64,000 nucleotides of DNA from Taeniopygia guttata (lineage: Eukaryota; Chordata; Aves; Passeriformes; Estrildidae), in the NCBI RefSeq assembly GCF_048771995.1, contig NC_133044.1, positions 640,001 through 704,000 on the forward strand, in the 5' to 3' direction. The position numbers and the translations under genes were made by a program. Shown piece by piece: positions 33,301-48,300 of the stretch (position 1 is the first letter of the stretch; the number at the start of each line of letters is the position of its first letter). The notes under the pieces were generated by a model, which did no database searches, had not been told where the DNA came from, and saw nothing but the letters and a program-made list of their open reading frames with translations.

Positions 33301-36300
33301 ATGAAGTTAGTGAGAGCATGTTTTATGAGCAATCTATTCCTTACAACTATCAGCTATGACAAGTTTGTCCCTGCCCACACACCAAATTCTGATAGCAATT
33401 CCATAAATTTTGAGATTTATCAAAAAGTGTGTGAATACTGAAGTGATTCCAACTCCTGTAGTGCCCAGAGCAATGCAAAGCACTGCCATTCCCAGGAGAG
33501 GCAATGCGGGACTGCCATGTCCTAGAAACTCAGCCATCCCTTTGCATTCTCACTCTGACCACCCCTGCTGAAACCTGAGGAGCCTTTCCACCACAACTTC
33601 CCAGCACAGCTTTGGAGTACCAGCCCTGCAATGAACTGGAAATCCCAATCACTCGTTCTCAGTACCTCTTTTTGTATAAAGGGGCTGTCAGCACTTCCTT
33701 TTTCCCAGCCCTGCTCTGCTTCCTCTGGCCAGAGCAGGGCAGGGCAGGGCAGGACAGGGCCAGCCTCGGGAGGGACTGGCTGTGTGCTCAGCAGTGCCTG
33801 GGCTCCAGAGGCTGCCACGCTGCTGTGTGCCAGGCAGAGCCCAGCCAGGGCTGTCCCTGCCATGTGTGCCGTGTGCTGGGCCCTGTGTGCCAGGCAGGGC
33901 TGCTGCTGGCTGTGCTCTGGCTGCCCTCTCCCTGCACCAGCCCCTCGGCTGTGCCCTGCCCGAGTTCCCCTGGCTCTGGAGCAGGGGGCTGGGATCCTCC
34001 AGGCAGCCCTGTGCACGCTGGGGCACACATGTGTCATGGGCTGCCCTGTGCTTTCTCACTGTCACACATCCTTTCCCACAACAGCCTGTCCACAGGGCTC
34101 TCCTGCTCACTCCCATGGCAGAAAGGGGCTTGCAGGTGCTGTCCCAAGAATTTTCCTGCTTGGGGTTTGGTTTAAATTTTCTTTCTTCTCAGTGTGCTTT
34201 TCCCCCTCTATGGACACTGACACTGGGCAGGCTGGGATGAGTAGATGGGCAAGGGTGCCTCAGGACAGGCAGAAAGAAGAGGCTGCAGGAAGTCTGTAGA
34301 CTCAACAGCCCCCAGCATGCCAAAAATCAGCTTACGCAAATGAGAAACAGCTTCCCAACTGTGCAATAGCTATGTCATGGAAAAGAGAAGGAAGACAGAA
34401 ATCACCCAAGCCTTGTCTCTTTGCAGAGGCCACTTGAGGGAAGGGCCAATGAGGATATGTGTTCCGATATACAAACTGCAACCACAACATCCAGCCCCAG
34501 GCAAACAGCTCATCGTGTTTGTGAGCCTGTATGTGGAATTCCCAGGGCACTGCAGGATGTTCCCGCTGCTGCCCCGGCTCACCTCACCCTTCCCCATTCC
34601 TGGGCACGCCTCAGGGTTGCAGAGCACCTAGGGACAGAGGCAAGATTGCACAGTGATTTTGGAACTGGTACAGCCAGCCCTGATGGGCCTGTGTCTAAAG
34701 CAGCAGCTCCGCTCTGCAGCCCGACTATAATCTGTTATTTTAGTGTAGGATCTCCCATCAGGTAAGATTTATTTTTCCTGGAAGAAGGATGAGCTATCAG
34801 CATATTCTGTGCTCGGTAAAGCCAAAGCTCCACGCTTCGTTACATGGAACACTAATTACAGGCAAATGCCCTAAAAGTAGCACATGATCCAGAATAAAGC
34901 AGGGAACTGCAGGCAATGGAGGTGTCAGAATCTGTTCCAAAAACCACAGTGGAAGGAAAGGAGGGCTTAGCATCTATTTATAAATGAAAAATCACAAATT
35001 ATGTAAAAGAAACGATACAGAAAGTGTGTGCCCCACGTTCTCCAATTCCAGCGTGCAGTGTCACGAGGACAGCACACTGCTCAAGGCAGGATATTGCTAA
35101 GGTACAGCCACTGCTTTTGCACTCCTCACAGAAGGTCTCCTGGCTAACCTCAGAGTAACACCAGAAGCATCACATGAGTAAGAGAATAGAGCTGGGCTGC
35201 ACTCCTGGCTCTGCCACTGACCTGATCTGTCTGATCAGGAGCAAATGCAGTCACGTCTCCCCTTCTCCCTGCACGCAGCTCTGCCTGCTCATCCTGCAGG
35301 AACTCCCTGGAGCAGGCGCCGGCCTCAGCTGTTTTGGTACTGCTTAAAAAAATCCCAGTTCAAGTATTTCCCCTTTCCAGGTGTCATCCATGTCATAAAC
35401 TCCTAAAGGACACTGCAGGAAGGGACTCTGTGTAGCACGGCTTTCAATGTCCAACTTTTCTCCTTTGTTGGAATGTTACGGATTCTCCAAAATGGATAAG
35501 CACTCTGGCAGCACAAGTCTGAGAGTCTCAGAGGACCAAGGCTGGTTTTTCCCGGATAACTCTTTCACATTTACTACTCCAGTCCAAATTTGTTTTCTCC
35601 TAGTCCTATAAATAGTGTATTTGCATTCTCTTCCCAGCCTACATGCACCATGCTTCTCCCCTAGGATGAATTCTATTTTGTTGTTTCCTGCCCAGACTTT
35701 TTACTAAACTACATGGTTTGGCTTTAATAGCTGAGCTGTTGCAAAACCCTTTTCTGAGAATATAATAAAATTTCTGGGTTCAGTGACGCACATAAAAACC
35801 CACAACCAGCACACAGGTCTCCAACCACAAACTAGACTGAGAGATAAAGCCAATAGTAGCTACTCACTGCCTGCTTGTTAAATGGCACGTCCTACTCATT
35901 ACAAATGGCAAACCCCAAACTATAAGCAGCAACACTCCAACTGCCTTGAACCCACAGAGATGGGAAAGGACAAGAAGAGAGACAGGATACGGAGCAGCTG
36001 GAGCACATCACTGATCCCAGGGCAGAGCCCTGCTGCTCTGCCTGGCGCAGCTGATGGCCAGGACACCAGTCCTCACTGCTCTGAGAAGGGCACATGCTGC
36101 CAGGTGCTCCTGGATGCATATTCATCTCCTTACAGCGCCTTTAAAAGATCCCTTCACAGCACAGATGAGAAGCACGTTCAAGAAGTTTAAGAGAAAACTG
36201 CCAAGCTTGTACTTTTTTTATTTATTTCTGCAAAATAAACAGCAGATCTCTTGAGATGCGAGGCTGCCCGTATCCATGACCTCCAGCCAACAGCTGGGAC

Positions 36301-39300
36301 TTTAGAACACAATAAACAAAAAGCAAATGCCCACAAGTTTTTCAGCTGCACCTCTGCAGACATGGCACAGAAAAGCATCTGCAAAACCAGATCACTGACA
36401 TCGAGGTGCAGAATTCAGGAGATACTACAAGGAAGAACTAGAAGAATTCTGTAGTCAAACTGCAGCCCAAGTATTTCTGACCTCTAGTTAACTGATCAGA
36501 AATCACAGTCTAGCTTCTTCATTTGTCAGAGATGCTTTTCTGTGCCATCTGTCCAACCAGATAAATCAAGTTTCATGCATTTCCCCAAGCTTCTTGTCGA
36601 TGATGTTTTATTTGTGTTTAGAACAGTGGCATCTTGTTCCAGAGTCACTAAAAGACATTAAACTTAGACCTATTGCAGCTCCTGCACTTGGTCAAAATCC
36701 AGTCTGAATCCAATGCACTTGATCCAAATAAACATGGAAAAAGGAGCAAAGGCTAGAAGACTCCCCATTTCTCTGACACCTTCTGTGGCTTAGTCTCATG
36801 CTTTTAATCTGCATATCTTGAAATACCATATAAATGCAGCAAAAATAATAATTTTCAATTCACAAAAAAAAAGGGAAACCATGGCAGAGAGTGGAAATTA
36901 TAAATTAAACAACCTGGAGACAGGCAGAGGGGGGGACTCTGCTATACCAAAGTGCCAGCCAAGATTTCTGCAGAATATCAACAGTTGGAGACTAAGTTTG
37001 ATTCAATCATACATTTCACAACCAAATGCCATGTTTTCACACTTTCACAAAACTTATAATCTGCTCAGTGAAGCCTGCAATTTTTCTTGTTGACTTGAAA
37101 CATACGCAATGTTTAGAAGAGGAGTTTTGCAATACCCAAAACAAACAACTGTCATGATTTAATCAACATATCAAGTACATGGTCAAAAGCAGATCCTACT
37201 GCTCCTGTGCCTGGAGATGAAATCTCAGGGAGCCTGGCAGCACTGGGGGAGACAATAAACATGAGCTTACATGGAAACCTCCAAGGCTACAACCAAGTCC
37301 TGCCCTGCAATTTACCCAGCGGGTGGCTGAGGCTATAAAATGACCAGATCAATGTATGGCCCAGCTCTTGCATGTGGTTAAGAGAAATGCAAATCATCTA
37401 TCTTGCCTCAGACAGGAATTAATCAGGAAGGAACTCCTCTATTAACCTCCTGCCAAGAACCAGCCCAGAGGGCAGGGAGCACTCCCTGCAGCACCCCAGC
37501 AGCTCCTGGTGCAGCAGGACACTGCACTGGCCGGATCAGGATTGGAGCATGAGGGACGTTCTGCTTTTCTGCCTCCTGAAACAGAAGACAAAACTTCTGA
37601 ACTGGAGTTTATCTGTACGGGGCACTGGGGAAAGTCATATGAGTCATCAGAAGGCATCCAGTGAAAGTGGATTCACTTCACACCTTTAGCTGACTCTTAT
37701 CTATTGTCCCCAGTGCCATTATATACACAAACCCTATGGCAGACCAAAAAAAACCTTCTAGGCCACCTGACCACTGAAGAGAACATAAAAAGGTCAGAAT
37801 TGGACTTACTGAATTTGTCCCTGTAGTCATGCTTGGCAACCATGTGAGAAACTGATAAAGATCTCACCAGCCACTGGGAGAGCAGCAGCATGTGAGTATA
37901 CTTCAGGGCACTTCCTCAAAGCCATCGAGTTTAAAGTGAAAAAAGGGTGCAGCAGGGTTGATCCAGGCAGGGGAAAGACCTAGGATGTCACTGTTATACA
38001 GCACACTGAGAGCTGGGGCAGAGCCTGGGCTCTGGAGACCTCAGAAAGCCCCTGTGCAGGTGGCCACACAAGGAACCAACCCCTCCCCATGCAAGGCACA
38101 CACCACAGCCACTTGAAATACGAGCTCAGTGCCTGCTCTGCCTTAGGGTCTACCTCAGAAATAGCCTCCAAAGCAGCCCTGCCCCTGTGGGTTTTGGAGA
38201 GGAGCACAACAGAACCAACAAGTCACCCGGATCCTGCAGTAACTGTGTGGGAATGCCAAACTGGTGGAAATAGCAAACACCAAAGAGGTAGAAGGGCTGG
38301 CTGGTTCTCCAGCTGGGACTGAAATGCAGCAATGCTGAGCATGACCTGAGCAGAACCTTCCCCCAAAAGCAGGAATCAAGGCAAGCTCAGGTGTGATCCG
38401 AGTGCTGTTGAGCCTGAACACTGCTGTGGGCCAGAGGGGTCTCCAAGGACGGGGGATCACAGGACACAGCTCTAGGCTCAGCTCTGCCAGGGATCTGCAG
38501 CACAGAGAGGCACAGGCCAGGCCTGTCTGCTGTGCAGCCAACCATCCAAACCAGCTCTGTTCCAGTGGGGGTCTGCAGGGCCCTTCAGCTGACAACAACC
38601 CAGCCGTGCCTGCAGCTCTGCCCACAGAGCACTGAGCTGCTCCTTTGTGAACTCAGCTCTCAGCAGCTGACTCATCGGAATGCCCCCAGCTATCTGCATG
38701 GTTATCAGCATCTGATCTCAGCATCATCAGCACCAACTGCAGCCTCAGAAATTCTCATTTCCCCCTGGTTCAGAGAACTCCTCCTTGTGCCTGTAGGTGT
38801 GAAGACCTACAGGCCTTAACAACAGTGTGAAGTGTTCCCTTTCTAGTACAGGGAGAACTGAACCACTGCCTGGTTTTGACTGATTTAGAACCAAATCTGC
38901 TTGCTTAAACTGAGAGAGCGGGTCTGTACCCTTTTCACATGGCATATGCTCAATTTGCAGTGAAATCTGATCCAAACCTGTTCATAGAACACTTAGTTCA
39001 GCCACAGAGAAAACCATCCTTCCCATCTGTGCTTCCATTAGGAACAGTCACATAATGCAGGATTCAGCTGGAGAGTCTCACAATCTCACAAATTTCCAAA
39101 CTACCTTGAGATCAGCATGAACTTCAAACAGCTCTTTCCAAGGCAAGCACAGGATCTGCACAGGACCCAAAGTACGAGGAAGAGAAGCAGAACACTTCGT
39201 TTCAGGGAATTATTTGTATCCTAAGAAAATAGGCCACTCAGTTTGTCACACACATGGCTTTGCCCTCAAAACCAACAGAACTAAAGCTACTAAAGGATGA

Positions 39301-42300
39301 TATTGTGACCCATATTTTCACCAGCTACACATGGTAAAATAGGTATCAGAAAAATATTACAGAGAAATATCTGGCAACAAAGTAATTTGCTTTATTTGAG
39401 GTGGCATCTGAGAAAAAAAAAGGGGCTCACTTACTTACACGTCAGCCTCTGACCTGCAGCCTGTGGAATTCACATTCTCTACTTGAACCCAGCTGACTCA
39501 TTCAGCAAGAAGCTTGGCAGTGAGCAGGACACCTGTCCAGAATGGGAGGCCTGGTTTCTGTTTTAGCTGTGCTAAACGGTAGCAGAGCTCTTGCTCGCTT
39601 GGGTGCATTTCCTATCCCCCTCTGCTCTGATCACACAGGCGCAGTCACAGGCTCCAGGTCTGGAGGTGACGGCTGTGCTGGGCCACAGGCACAATGCCCT
39701 TGAACGAGACTGGCTGCAGAACAGTGCCACTGCTTTGAATGCCACAAACACCTCAGAAACATCAATACACTCAAAGGACCCTATGCAGTAGCATCTTGTT
39801 AAAAATAAGAAAGAGGAAGAAGGATTAAAAATAATTTGCACAAAGTGAAGGAGCAGCTCTGAAAAGGAGCCATGAAAGCTCTCTCAGTGCTCTGCTCTAA
39901 CCAGTGGCTCCCAGCAGCAGGGACTCTGAAAAGCAGAGGATGTCAGAAGGATGCCAGGGGTGGAACAAGCCCCGGGGTAGCAGTCCCACCATGGAGCCCT
40001 GGTGCCAGCCCTGCTGCTCCTGCAGGTCCCAGCTGTGCTGCTGAGGCACTTTGGGCTCACTTGTAACAGAAAAGGAAACAGTTTCTCAATACATTGCTAA
40101 ACAAACCCTGCAAAACAGGACCCAGCACAAGGCAGCAGGAAAATGTGCAGGCAAAGGTGTGCTGGTAGGGAGAAGTCTTAGGAGAAAGTGGTAAATACAA
40201 GCACAGAGAGGTAGAGGGGTAGGGAGAGATGGAATACCAGATGGATGGATTTTCCTTTGAACCCTCAGTCATGCCTGAGGCTGACACAATAGCCACTGCC
40301 CAAACACTACAGTATGTTATTTCTGCTTTGTCAAATGATGCAGACAGCATCATTTCTGGGTCACTTGGAGGCCACATACCACTCCTTTTCTTCTCCCCTC
40401 TTCTCTTTTTCACAATCCCAGCAACTGAGGCTGTAAACACTCAGTTGAGGCCTTCCCAGCTAGGAGTGGGAGGATGAAACTGCACAATCAAGTAGTTCCC
40501 TGAGCCTCATAACATAATTCTCTTCAAAGATTTCATCCCAGCGAGGCATCCGAGCCTAATGTAGCTACAGGAACAGTCCTCTGCTTAAAGATCAGAGATT
40601 TCACACCCACTGAACACTAAAAATGAAAGCCCTCCCCCTTCCTTTGCAACCCGAGGACACACAAGCGTAACAGAATGAGAGAATTCTGCAAGACTAAGAA
40701 CTGTACTTGCCATTTGCTGAGCACAGCCCTGCTGCTGCCACATCAGATCTGCAGCTCTGCTCCTCTCAGCTCACAGCTCTCCAGCACCCAGCGAGCTTCT
40801 TCACCTCAGCCACGCCTCATCAGGCTTGGCTGTGCCTCCACAGAGAGCACAGCAACCTCCTCCTGCCCCGAGCCTCTCCTGAAGGGTGCTGCTACTTCCC
40901 ACTGCCCTCCAGACCTGTTCAGGTTTCCCATCCCTCACGGAGTTGGTGCATGGCCAATGGATTTACACTGCCGTGACAAAACCATACAGGCTTCTCAAAG
41001 TACTGCAGCTAAACAAGTACCTGTCCTACCCTGCGAAGTCCTACAGCAGCAAATGCAGCCCAAGCACAACACTAATACTCTGCCTCTCTCTGTAATCACC
41101 CAGTATCCTGGCAAACCCACTGGATCTCTCCTCCCATTAAGAAAACAATCCCCCCCCACCCCTGTGGGCTTTCCAGTGGCTGCAGCAGAAGACAGCAAGT
41201 GACAGGGAGAAAGACTATGGAAGGCTCAGAATCTGGAAAGGAAGCACCAGGCCATGCTCTGGGGATAGGAGCTGTGTTACAGCCCATGGATCTCTCTGTA
41301 AAAGATAAAACTTAAAGTGCCTTTAGAAAGAATATCCTCCATAGTTTTTAGGATGACACTAATCATTCTCACACATCTCTGAAATAACTCTCAGGTATAT
41401 TTGACTGATGGTGCAGGAAGTGGAAATGAAGACACCAACAAGCTGTGTGTGTGTGTAAACTTAGAGCCTAAATAAAGGAGACTTTACAGCAGACAATATA
41501 AAGGCAGACATTTCCTTCAGCAAGGTCAGGAAGAGCATGACTAATTGTAGATCCCTGTCATACTCCTGCACTTCCCTTTCCTCACTGCAAGCCTCATTCT
41601 GCAGGTCCTGACACCCCGAGCTGGCACAGACAGTGAGCTCCAAGGGGAACACCTTGCATGAGGCCGGAACACTCCCCAGGTCGGAACTGAGAGGTCTTGG
41701 AAGGACTCGAGCTCCTTCAATGGAGCATTTTACTGCCCAGGATGCTGTCCCTAATCCCAAAGGCTTTTTCCCATTTTTCTTCCCCTGCCTTCCCAACGAT
41801 CTTCCTTTTGTCTTACACATTTCTTTTTCTGTAGCCTCAATAAAATACAAGCACAAACCTCCAGTCTTTACCATTCCCTCACGTACTGGCTGTGGAATGA
41901 GACAGATTAGCGGTTTGGTTTGTTCTCAGGCTTATTAGCACACCAGGGGAAGGAAACAAAAACACAACAAAATCAAATCCTCGGCTTGTTTGACTCAATT
42001 ATTTGAGCACTTCCAGAGTTCCACGTTCCCCTCCTCCACGGCACACACAGTTCCCCAGACTGCTGCTGGGCTGGGCTTTGGGGAAAGAGGTTTACACAGA
42101 AAAGTGTTGAATCTCTGTAGGAGCAGGTTGCAGGTCTTGGAGCTGAAGATGTTCTGTCTCTGCACCCTGGGAAATCTCAGCGGAGAAACTGTATTCTCTG
42201 AAATGCTCCCAATTATTTGGTTTCTGCTAGAAAGAATTGAGCTATTTTGGCAAGGACTGGGGTCACATTTCTCTTTTCACAGACACTGAGTGAGAAAGCT

Positions 42301-45300
42301 GCCATGGCTCACTGCTCACATTTTGTTTTTCAAAAAATCTCCTTGGGGCTCTCTCTTACTGGTTCACATTTGCCCGTAGCAACCATGAGAGGTTTCTATA
42401 ATTAGTTAAATACAAATACAGGATTTAGAGTGCAGACACCTGAACCCAGATCCCCAACCCCAAAAAGAACATTTTTTCTTATGACTCTGAGACTTTCACC
42501 CAAACCATGTTGCACCCACTCAAAAAAGTAGAGGAAAATACAGCTGCTGACCCAGTAATGGTTGTAGGAGGAAAAATACAGAGGAGACTGATAAGCAGCA
42601 ATTGGCCATACAGCAGACAGCGCTGCAACAGCTACTTGGCATCATACAGCAGCCTGGAAAGACTTGAAAAAATATCACAAATACAAAGATAACAAGCCCC
42701 AAGCTCAGCATCTTTCAGGCAGGTACAATATCCATTACTTTTGTGAATTTCCACAGAAACTTCACACACCACATTTGTCTCTGTACCTAAGCAGAACAGG
42801 AGGTTGGATTTGGGGCTGGTTTTCCTTTAGTTTTGTTCATTTAAGAGAAGTGTATTGTGACAGTTGGCTGAAACCAAGTTTCTCATTTTCAAAACATTCT
42901 ATGGAAGCAAATTAGGTTCTTAAAACATATTCTTCTAAAAAAAATTGGCATTAAATGTACAATGGAAGAAAATGTGCCAGTTCAAAATCAGAGTTTAAGC
43001 ATTTTACTTGTGTGTCCAAAAATTATTTTATGCAGGATTTGTGAAAAATCTGAGCTTGACATTTTTGTTCCAGTTGGGGGTTTAGAGCAGCAAAGTTTTT
43101 ACATTTGCCATCACTTCCACAATTCAGAAAAAAATTCCAGAGCATCAGTCTCTAAGAAACATTTCTAAAACATTATTTATACACTTGTATGCTTTCATTC
43201 CATTTATCTTTTCATGCTCTACAGGCTCTTTAGGAATTACTCTTCAGAAAACTTCTTCATCACCATTTTGCATTCCTTGTGCTGAGTTACATCCCTTTTG
43301 TCTTAAAGTATCCCCTTGGATTGTGTGCTGGAGAGAAGCTGAGCAGGCTCTGGATTCAGGGTTTAACTGCCCCTGCTCAGACCAGAGGAGAGACTCACTG
43401 TGCTGAGCCACATCGACCCGAAACACCCAAAACCCGAACTGCTGAGGAGAAAAGAAAAAGCCATTGTAACAGCCTGTGTGCTAGTCTGTCATGGAAATAC
43501 TCTCCTCCCAAGGAGCAAGGGAAGCACAAAGGGATTCTGTGTTGTATTTCTCTGCCTGCCAGCGGACAGCTCTGAGTGTTGGACACAAATTCATGCCACA
43601 GGAGTTGAGATTTTTCACTGCAGCCAAGCAGCTCTGCATCGTTATACAAAGATCACTCATGGGTTTGTCCAGCTCCTTTCATTTACACAGTACTTCACCT
43701 TGATCTCTCCAAAAGGAACATGGATAAGTTAGGCATTACTGAAAAATCCTGGATCCTGAGAATGCTGTAGAAAGCTGCAATGCCACACCTGTACAGTGGA
43801 AGACTCTAAATGCTACTGCTACTCTACTGCACCTCCTGCCAGGTGTGCTGTAAACACTACTGGGAGTAATTCTTTCTAGCACTCCTCCAGAATACCAAGG
43901 CCAGAAACACGCTGAAGGGCAATAAATGGCTAAGGGATCCAGCAGATCTGCAGACAGCTTCCTACCTGTCTCACAGGCACAAAGTCAGTGCCCACACTCA
44001 GCTTTCCTAATACTTGACTGGATCCAAAATAGAGCACGAGCTGTCCTTCCACAGCTCAGTCGCCCTGAGGATTTCCACAAATGCAACACTTACAGTGCTC
44101 AGCCATCATAGGATGAGCAAACAAAATAGCAGAATTCCCCAAGTATCAGCAGTCTTGCTTTAGAATCAGCTTCTGAATCCAAAAATGTCTTGAACAAAAA
44201 AACTCAAAAACCTTTCTACCTCCATCCTTCCTTCATAGATAGTCTTATTTCTCTTTTGTGTTTTGGCGAAGGAAATTTATAAATTCAACTAGATTGTTTA
44301 CAGTATAATCTTGAAAGTGCAAATAATCAGCAGCCCATTATTATTAGCTTTCCAGCTGTGATCTCATTCAAAGAATACTAAAGTTATCTGAAACTTCCAG
44401 ATGCCCTGATTTCCCCAAGTGCTGGACGAGGTCCTGCCTGTGCTGCCTGTTACCCCAGCAGTACAGCTGAGCCTTGTGCTGGGTTAGGTTACAAACACAA
44501 GCATTTGGGAGCTCAACAGAAGCAGTCTGGCTGCCCAGGCTCTGGAGCCCATTGCCATGGCCTGCCTGCAAAGCCCCTGCATGTCCAGTCTTGCCTCTTC
44601 AGCACAGCCACTGCCAATCATTTTCTTCAGCTGAAAAGAGAAAGGGAGAGGACTGAGCACAGTCACCCAGAAATAGGAAGCTTTAGCATTACTCACTACC
44701 TTGAGGACTTGCCTGCTCTTCCTTTTCAATTACTCAGCAGATGTTCTGAAATCAGTTACTCAGTTTCTAGGATGTACCTGCCAAACCCCAGTGTTGGAGG
44801 ACACGCATCCACCCACTGAACTGGGCAGGTCGTGCTCCCCTCCCGCAGCCCGGAGGAACCTGGCACTGGGAGCGAGCCTGCAGCGCAGAGCCTCCACGGG
44901 AGCATTCCCAACCACTCCATAGCAGAGCTGCTTCTGAGGGCTGCTGCCATAAAAAAAGGGCAAATTACCCCCATGAAGGAAAATGCTGTTTCCAAAAAAA
45001 GCCACAGCTCTTAAAAATTCCAGTTTCCCACATACACTACAGTCTCCCGTGCCAAGGCTCCATGTTCTTCTGTTCTCACGATGAGACTTAGGAAGGGGAG
45101 TTTGTTTCAAGTATTAATACAGAGGTGGGGGCTTCTGTCTTGTCTGGGGTATTTTGTCTTCTTGCAGAGAAAACAGAGTAGGAACGTGGCTGAAAAAAAT
45201 GTGCATTTGAAAAAAAAAGTCAACTATAGGAAATTGCTTAACTGGAATGTGGCAACTTGCCACATTCTCTCTTTTAAAACAGCAAAACAGCTTTATTTTA

Positions 45301-48300
45301 ACAAGCTGCTATGAGATTGTACTTTGGGATTGTCAGGAAGAACAAAATACACTAAACCCCACTCTGTTCAAAATGCTTTGAACCTATAACACAAGATTTT
45401 AAGAGGGAAAAAGAAAAGCTTTGGTATGTTCTGCCATGCAGTAGGATCAGAGATCTTCAGTTTGCTCACCAATTATCAAGAATGCTCCCAGAGTACTGTG
45501 AGCAGGCACTGAGACACAAACTACAGGACTGGAAAAGCTGTGAATGTAACCGAGATTCATGGGCAGAGTGAGCAAGGCAACAGGAAGAGCAGGAGTGGAG
45601 TCACCTCTACAGAGACAGAGCAGGATGTGACCCCTGCTCCCTAAAGAGGGCACAAATGGTCAGATCCTCATATCCAAGTTCGTCTCTCCATAAAGGAAAG
45701 GCTATAGCAAGGACCAAGTGAAGCTGTTAATCTTGAGTCAGAAACTAAATTTAATTATATCAGCAGTGCTTTGTAGGAGGAACATACTTATTAACTGCAA
45801 AGAAGTCAAATTATTGACTATTCTGATGGATGCTTGCTAAACTAAGCTTAAACACTCTATTACTTGATGCAACTTAATTCTGCCAAACTTTTAAGTCACA
45901 AAATGCTGGTTCTGTTCCTACCTGAAAGCATCCAGCTCCTGCAGCCTTGGAGCTCTGCTGGGTAGGACAGAGTCAGGAAACCTGTGTGACCTGTTTGTCC
46001 AGCCCACAGGCTCCCCTTCCCCACTGGCTGTGCAGGCCTATTGAACTCTGAATTTAACAGCCTCTGACCCCAGTTTGCTCCATGAGCTGCCTGAGCCCCG
46101 TTTCCCAGGGCTGCACAGATTCAGCTGGAACGGGCAATGACAGCCAGCCACCACAAGTGAGTCTCATCTCCACATACAGATACTGAGCTGTGCAAAGTGC
46201 CTTTTCAGCCTCAAATCTTAACAGAAGGCTCTATTAGCGTGCAGCAAAGCACCGTTGAGGGAGGATTTACTGCTACTAACTTGGTGCTCCCATCCTGGCT
46301 GCAGTTACACATGGATTGCTGCTGCTGAGTCTGCACAAACACCAGGCAAGGTTCCCCAACACTGCAATTTCATCCTCTGAGGGTAATGATTCACCTAGCC
46401 CCTTTAATTTCCAGTCTCTCTAAGAGACCATGGCAATAACTTCTGAACATGCCTGCCTTCAAAGCTATCCTAGATCCTGTCTACAAAGGGCTTCTGTAGG
46501 ATGCTGGATAATGAGAAAAAAGGCATTGCAGTTAAGATGACCAGCTCAAAAGACAAAAACAGGGAGCTCCCACTGCTGCTTTAGAGCACAGTCCTCCATG
46601 TATGTATTTTTCTACTTTAAAAAGGGACCTTACTTAGTCCAGTATGGATGAGTGCTGAACCAGCTTCTTGCAGTGCTTCAGCTCCTGCTTGCTCTTCCTG
46701 TTTAGCTGAAACCCTTGTGTATGAAGCTAAGTAAAACTGACCCAGAGGTTGTTTATGCTTTCAAAGGGTATATGGTCTGTGCTGGAAATGAGTACCTCGA
46801 TCCAGCCTGACTCCCTGCTACAATAATAACTGGAAATGAACTCTGGACCATCAGTTCCCAACCACGCTGGGTTAGATCACGTTGCACAAGGAATATCCCA
46901 ACCTGGGGGAGGGGAAGGCTCTCAGTGACACGGAGCAGCACCTCCTGCTGCAAAGGCTCTCCCAGCAGCTGCACAAGGCCTGGGACCAGCAATGATCTAT
47001 AGGGAACTAACAAACAGCAGTGGCAGACAGAGAGAGGAAAACACCTGTGGGTTCCACAAAGACGAGGAGAAGAACCACTATAAAGCCAACAGCTATACAG
47101 TGTCACTTGAATGTGAACCTTGAAACTCAAAGGTAACCTGCCAGGTGTGTGCTCCAGATATCCAACCCAGATAAGCAATGCTAAGGCTCCCTTTGTCTCC
47201 CAGCCAGGCCATCTGCAGCAGCAATATGAGAATTACAGGGCAATAAAGGTGCAGTTAATTCCCTTCTTATCCCTACTTCCACATCGTCCTGGACCAAACA
47301 CTAAATAAAATCAGGACTAGAAGCACTTTCTCTGAAATGTGTCTGCCCTTGCTACTTGCCAAGAGAAGTCAGAAAAGCCTCTCATTAATAGGCCGACTGC
47401 TTTCAGTTCCTCTCAGTGAGACTCTAACATACCCAGCTTTCACTTGCCAACATTAAAAACTCCCTCCTCATCTTTGGTTATTCTAGAGAATGAGGAAGGA
47501 TCAAAGCATGGGCTGAATGTAGGCAGTTGTCCCTCTTATTGCAGAGGGAACTGCAGAGTACACAACTTCTCACTGCATTGTCCCTTCTGAGGAGCCTGTG
47601 AAGCATGCTGACACATCCAGGATTTCAACACAATTAAATTGTAAATTAGTCTTGTCCTTCACAAAAGGCTCGTGACACGCAATGATCTCCAACGAGACAC
47701 AATGACCTGCTAAATTCTCTATTGGTCTCTTGGGGGTTTCCAGGACCTCCCTGTACATCATTCCCTAAAGTCAAACAACTACACTTACTCACTGAAAGAA
47801 CACATGGATTGGGCAGTGGAAGGGGTCCCTTTCCTATATATAGGTCTCTTTCCTATATAGAGTCCTTGATTGCCAGCTGTACTAGTAGTTCACTATCAGC
47901 CCCAGGAAAAGGTCCAAGCACTTAAACATTCAGAGAAGGAGCTTAAGGGTAATTGGACTTAAAAGCATTCTTGTAATCATTTCAGTGGCAGAGATTTCAG
48001 AGATAGATGTGAGCAAATTAAATCTTCATACAGTGAATAAGTGGATAGCAGCACTTGCATGTTATGGATGAGAGCATCATATGGTAATTTCTTGTCACAT
48101 ACATGGTTCAAAAGGGAGAAGAACAATTAAGTATCAGTTCTGGATGCTAAGAGACAGCTGAACAGTTATTGCTGTACACTTCCAGGTGTACTTGGTGTAT
48201 GGCAGCCTCATGCTGGGGCTGTCTCATGCAGAATGGGAGCTGAACTGGCAAAAGAGCAATGTTGCTGAAACGTGCATTCAACAAGATAAAAAAAATAAAG

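Noticed and set aside
33522-34299. ORFs of 140-220 residues in KSR1 intron 1
   Set aside because: Low-complexity GC-rich sequence gives open frames in several registers at once. There are no splice or domain signals.
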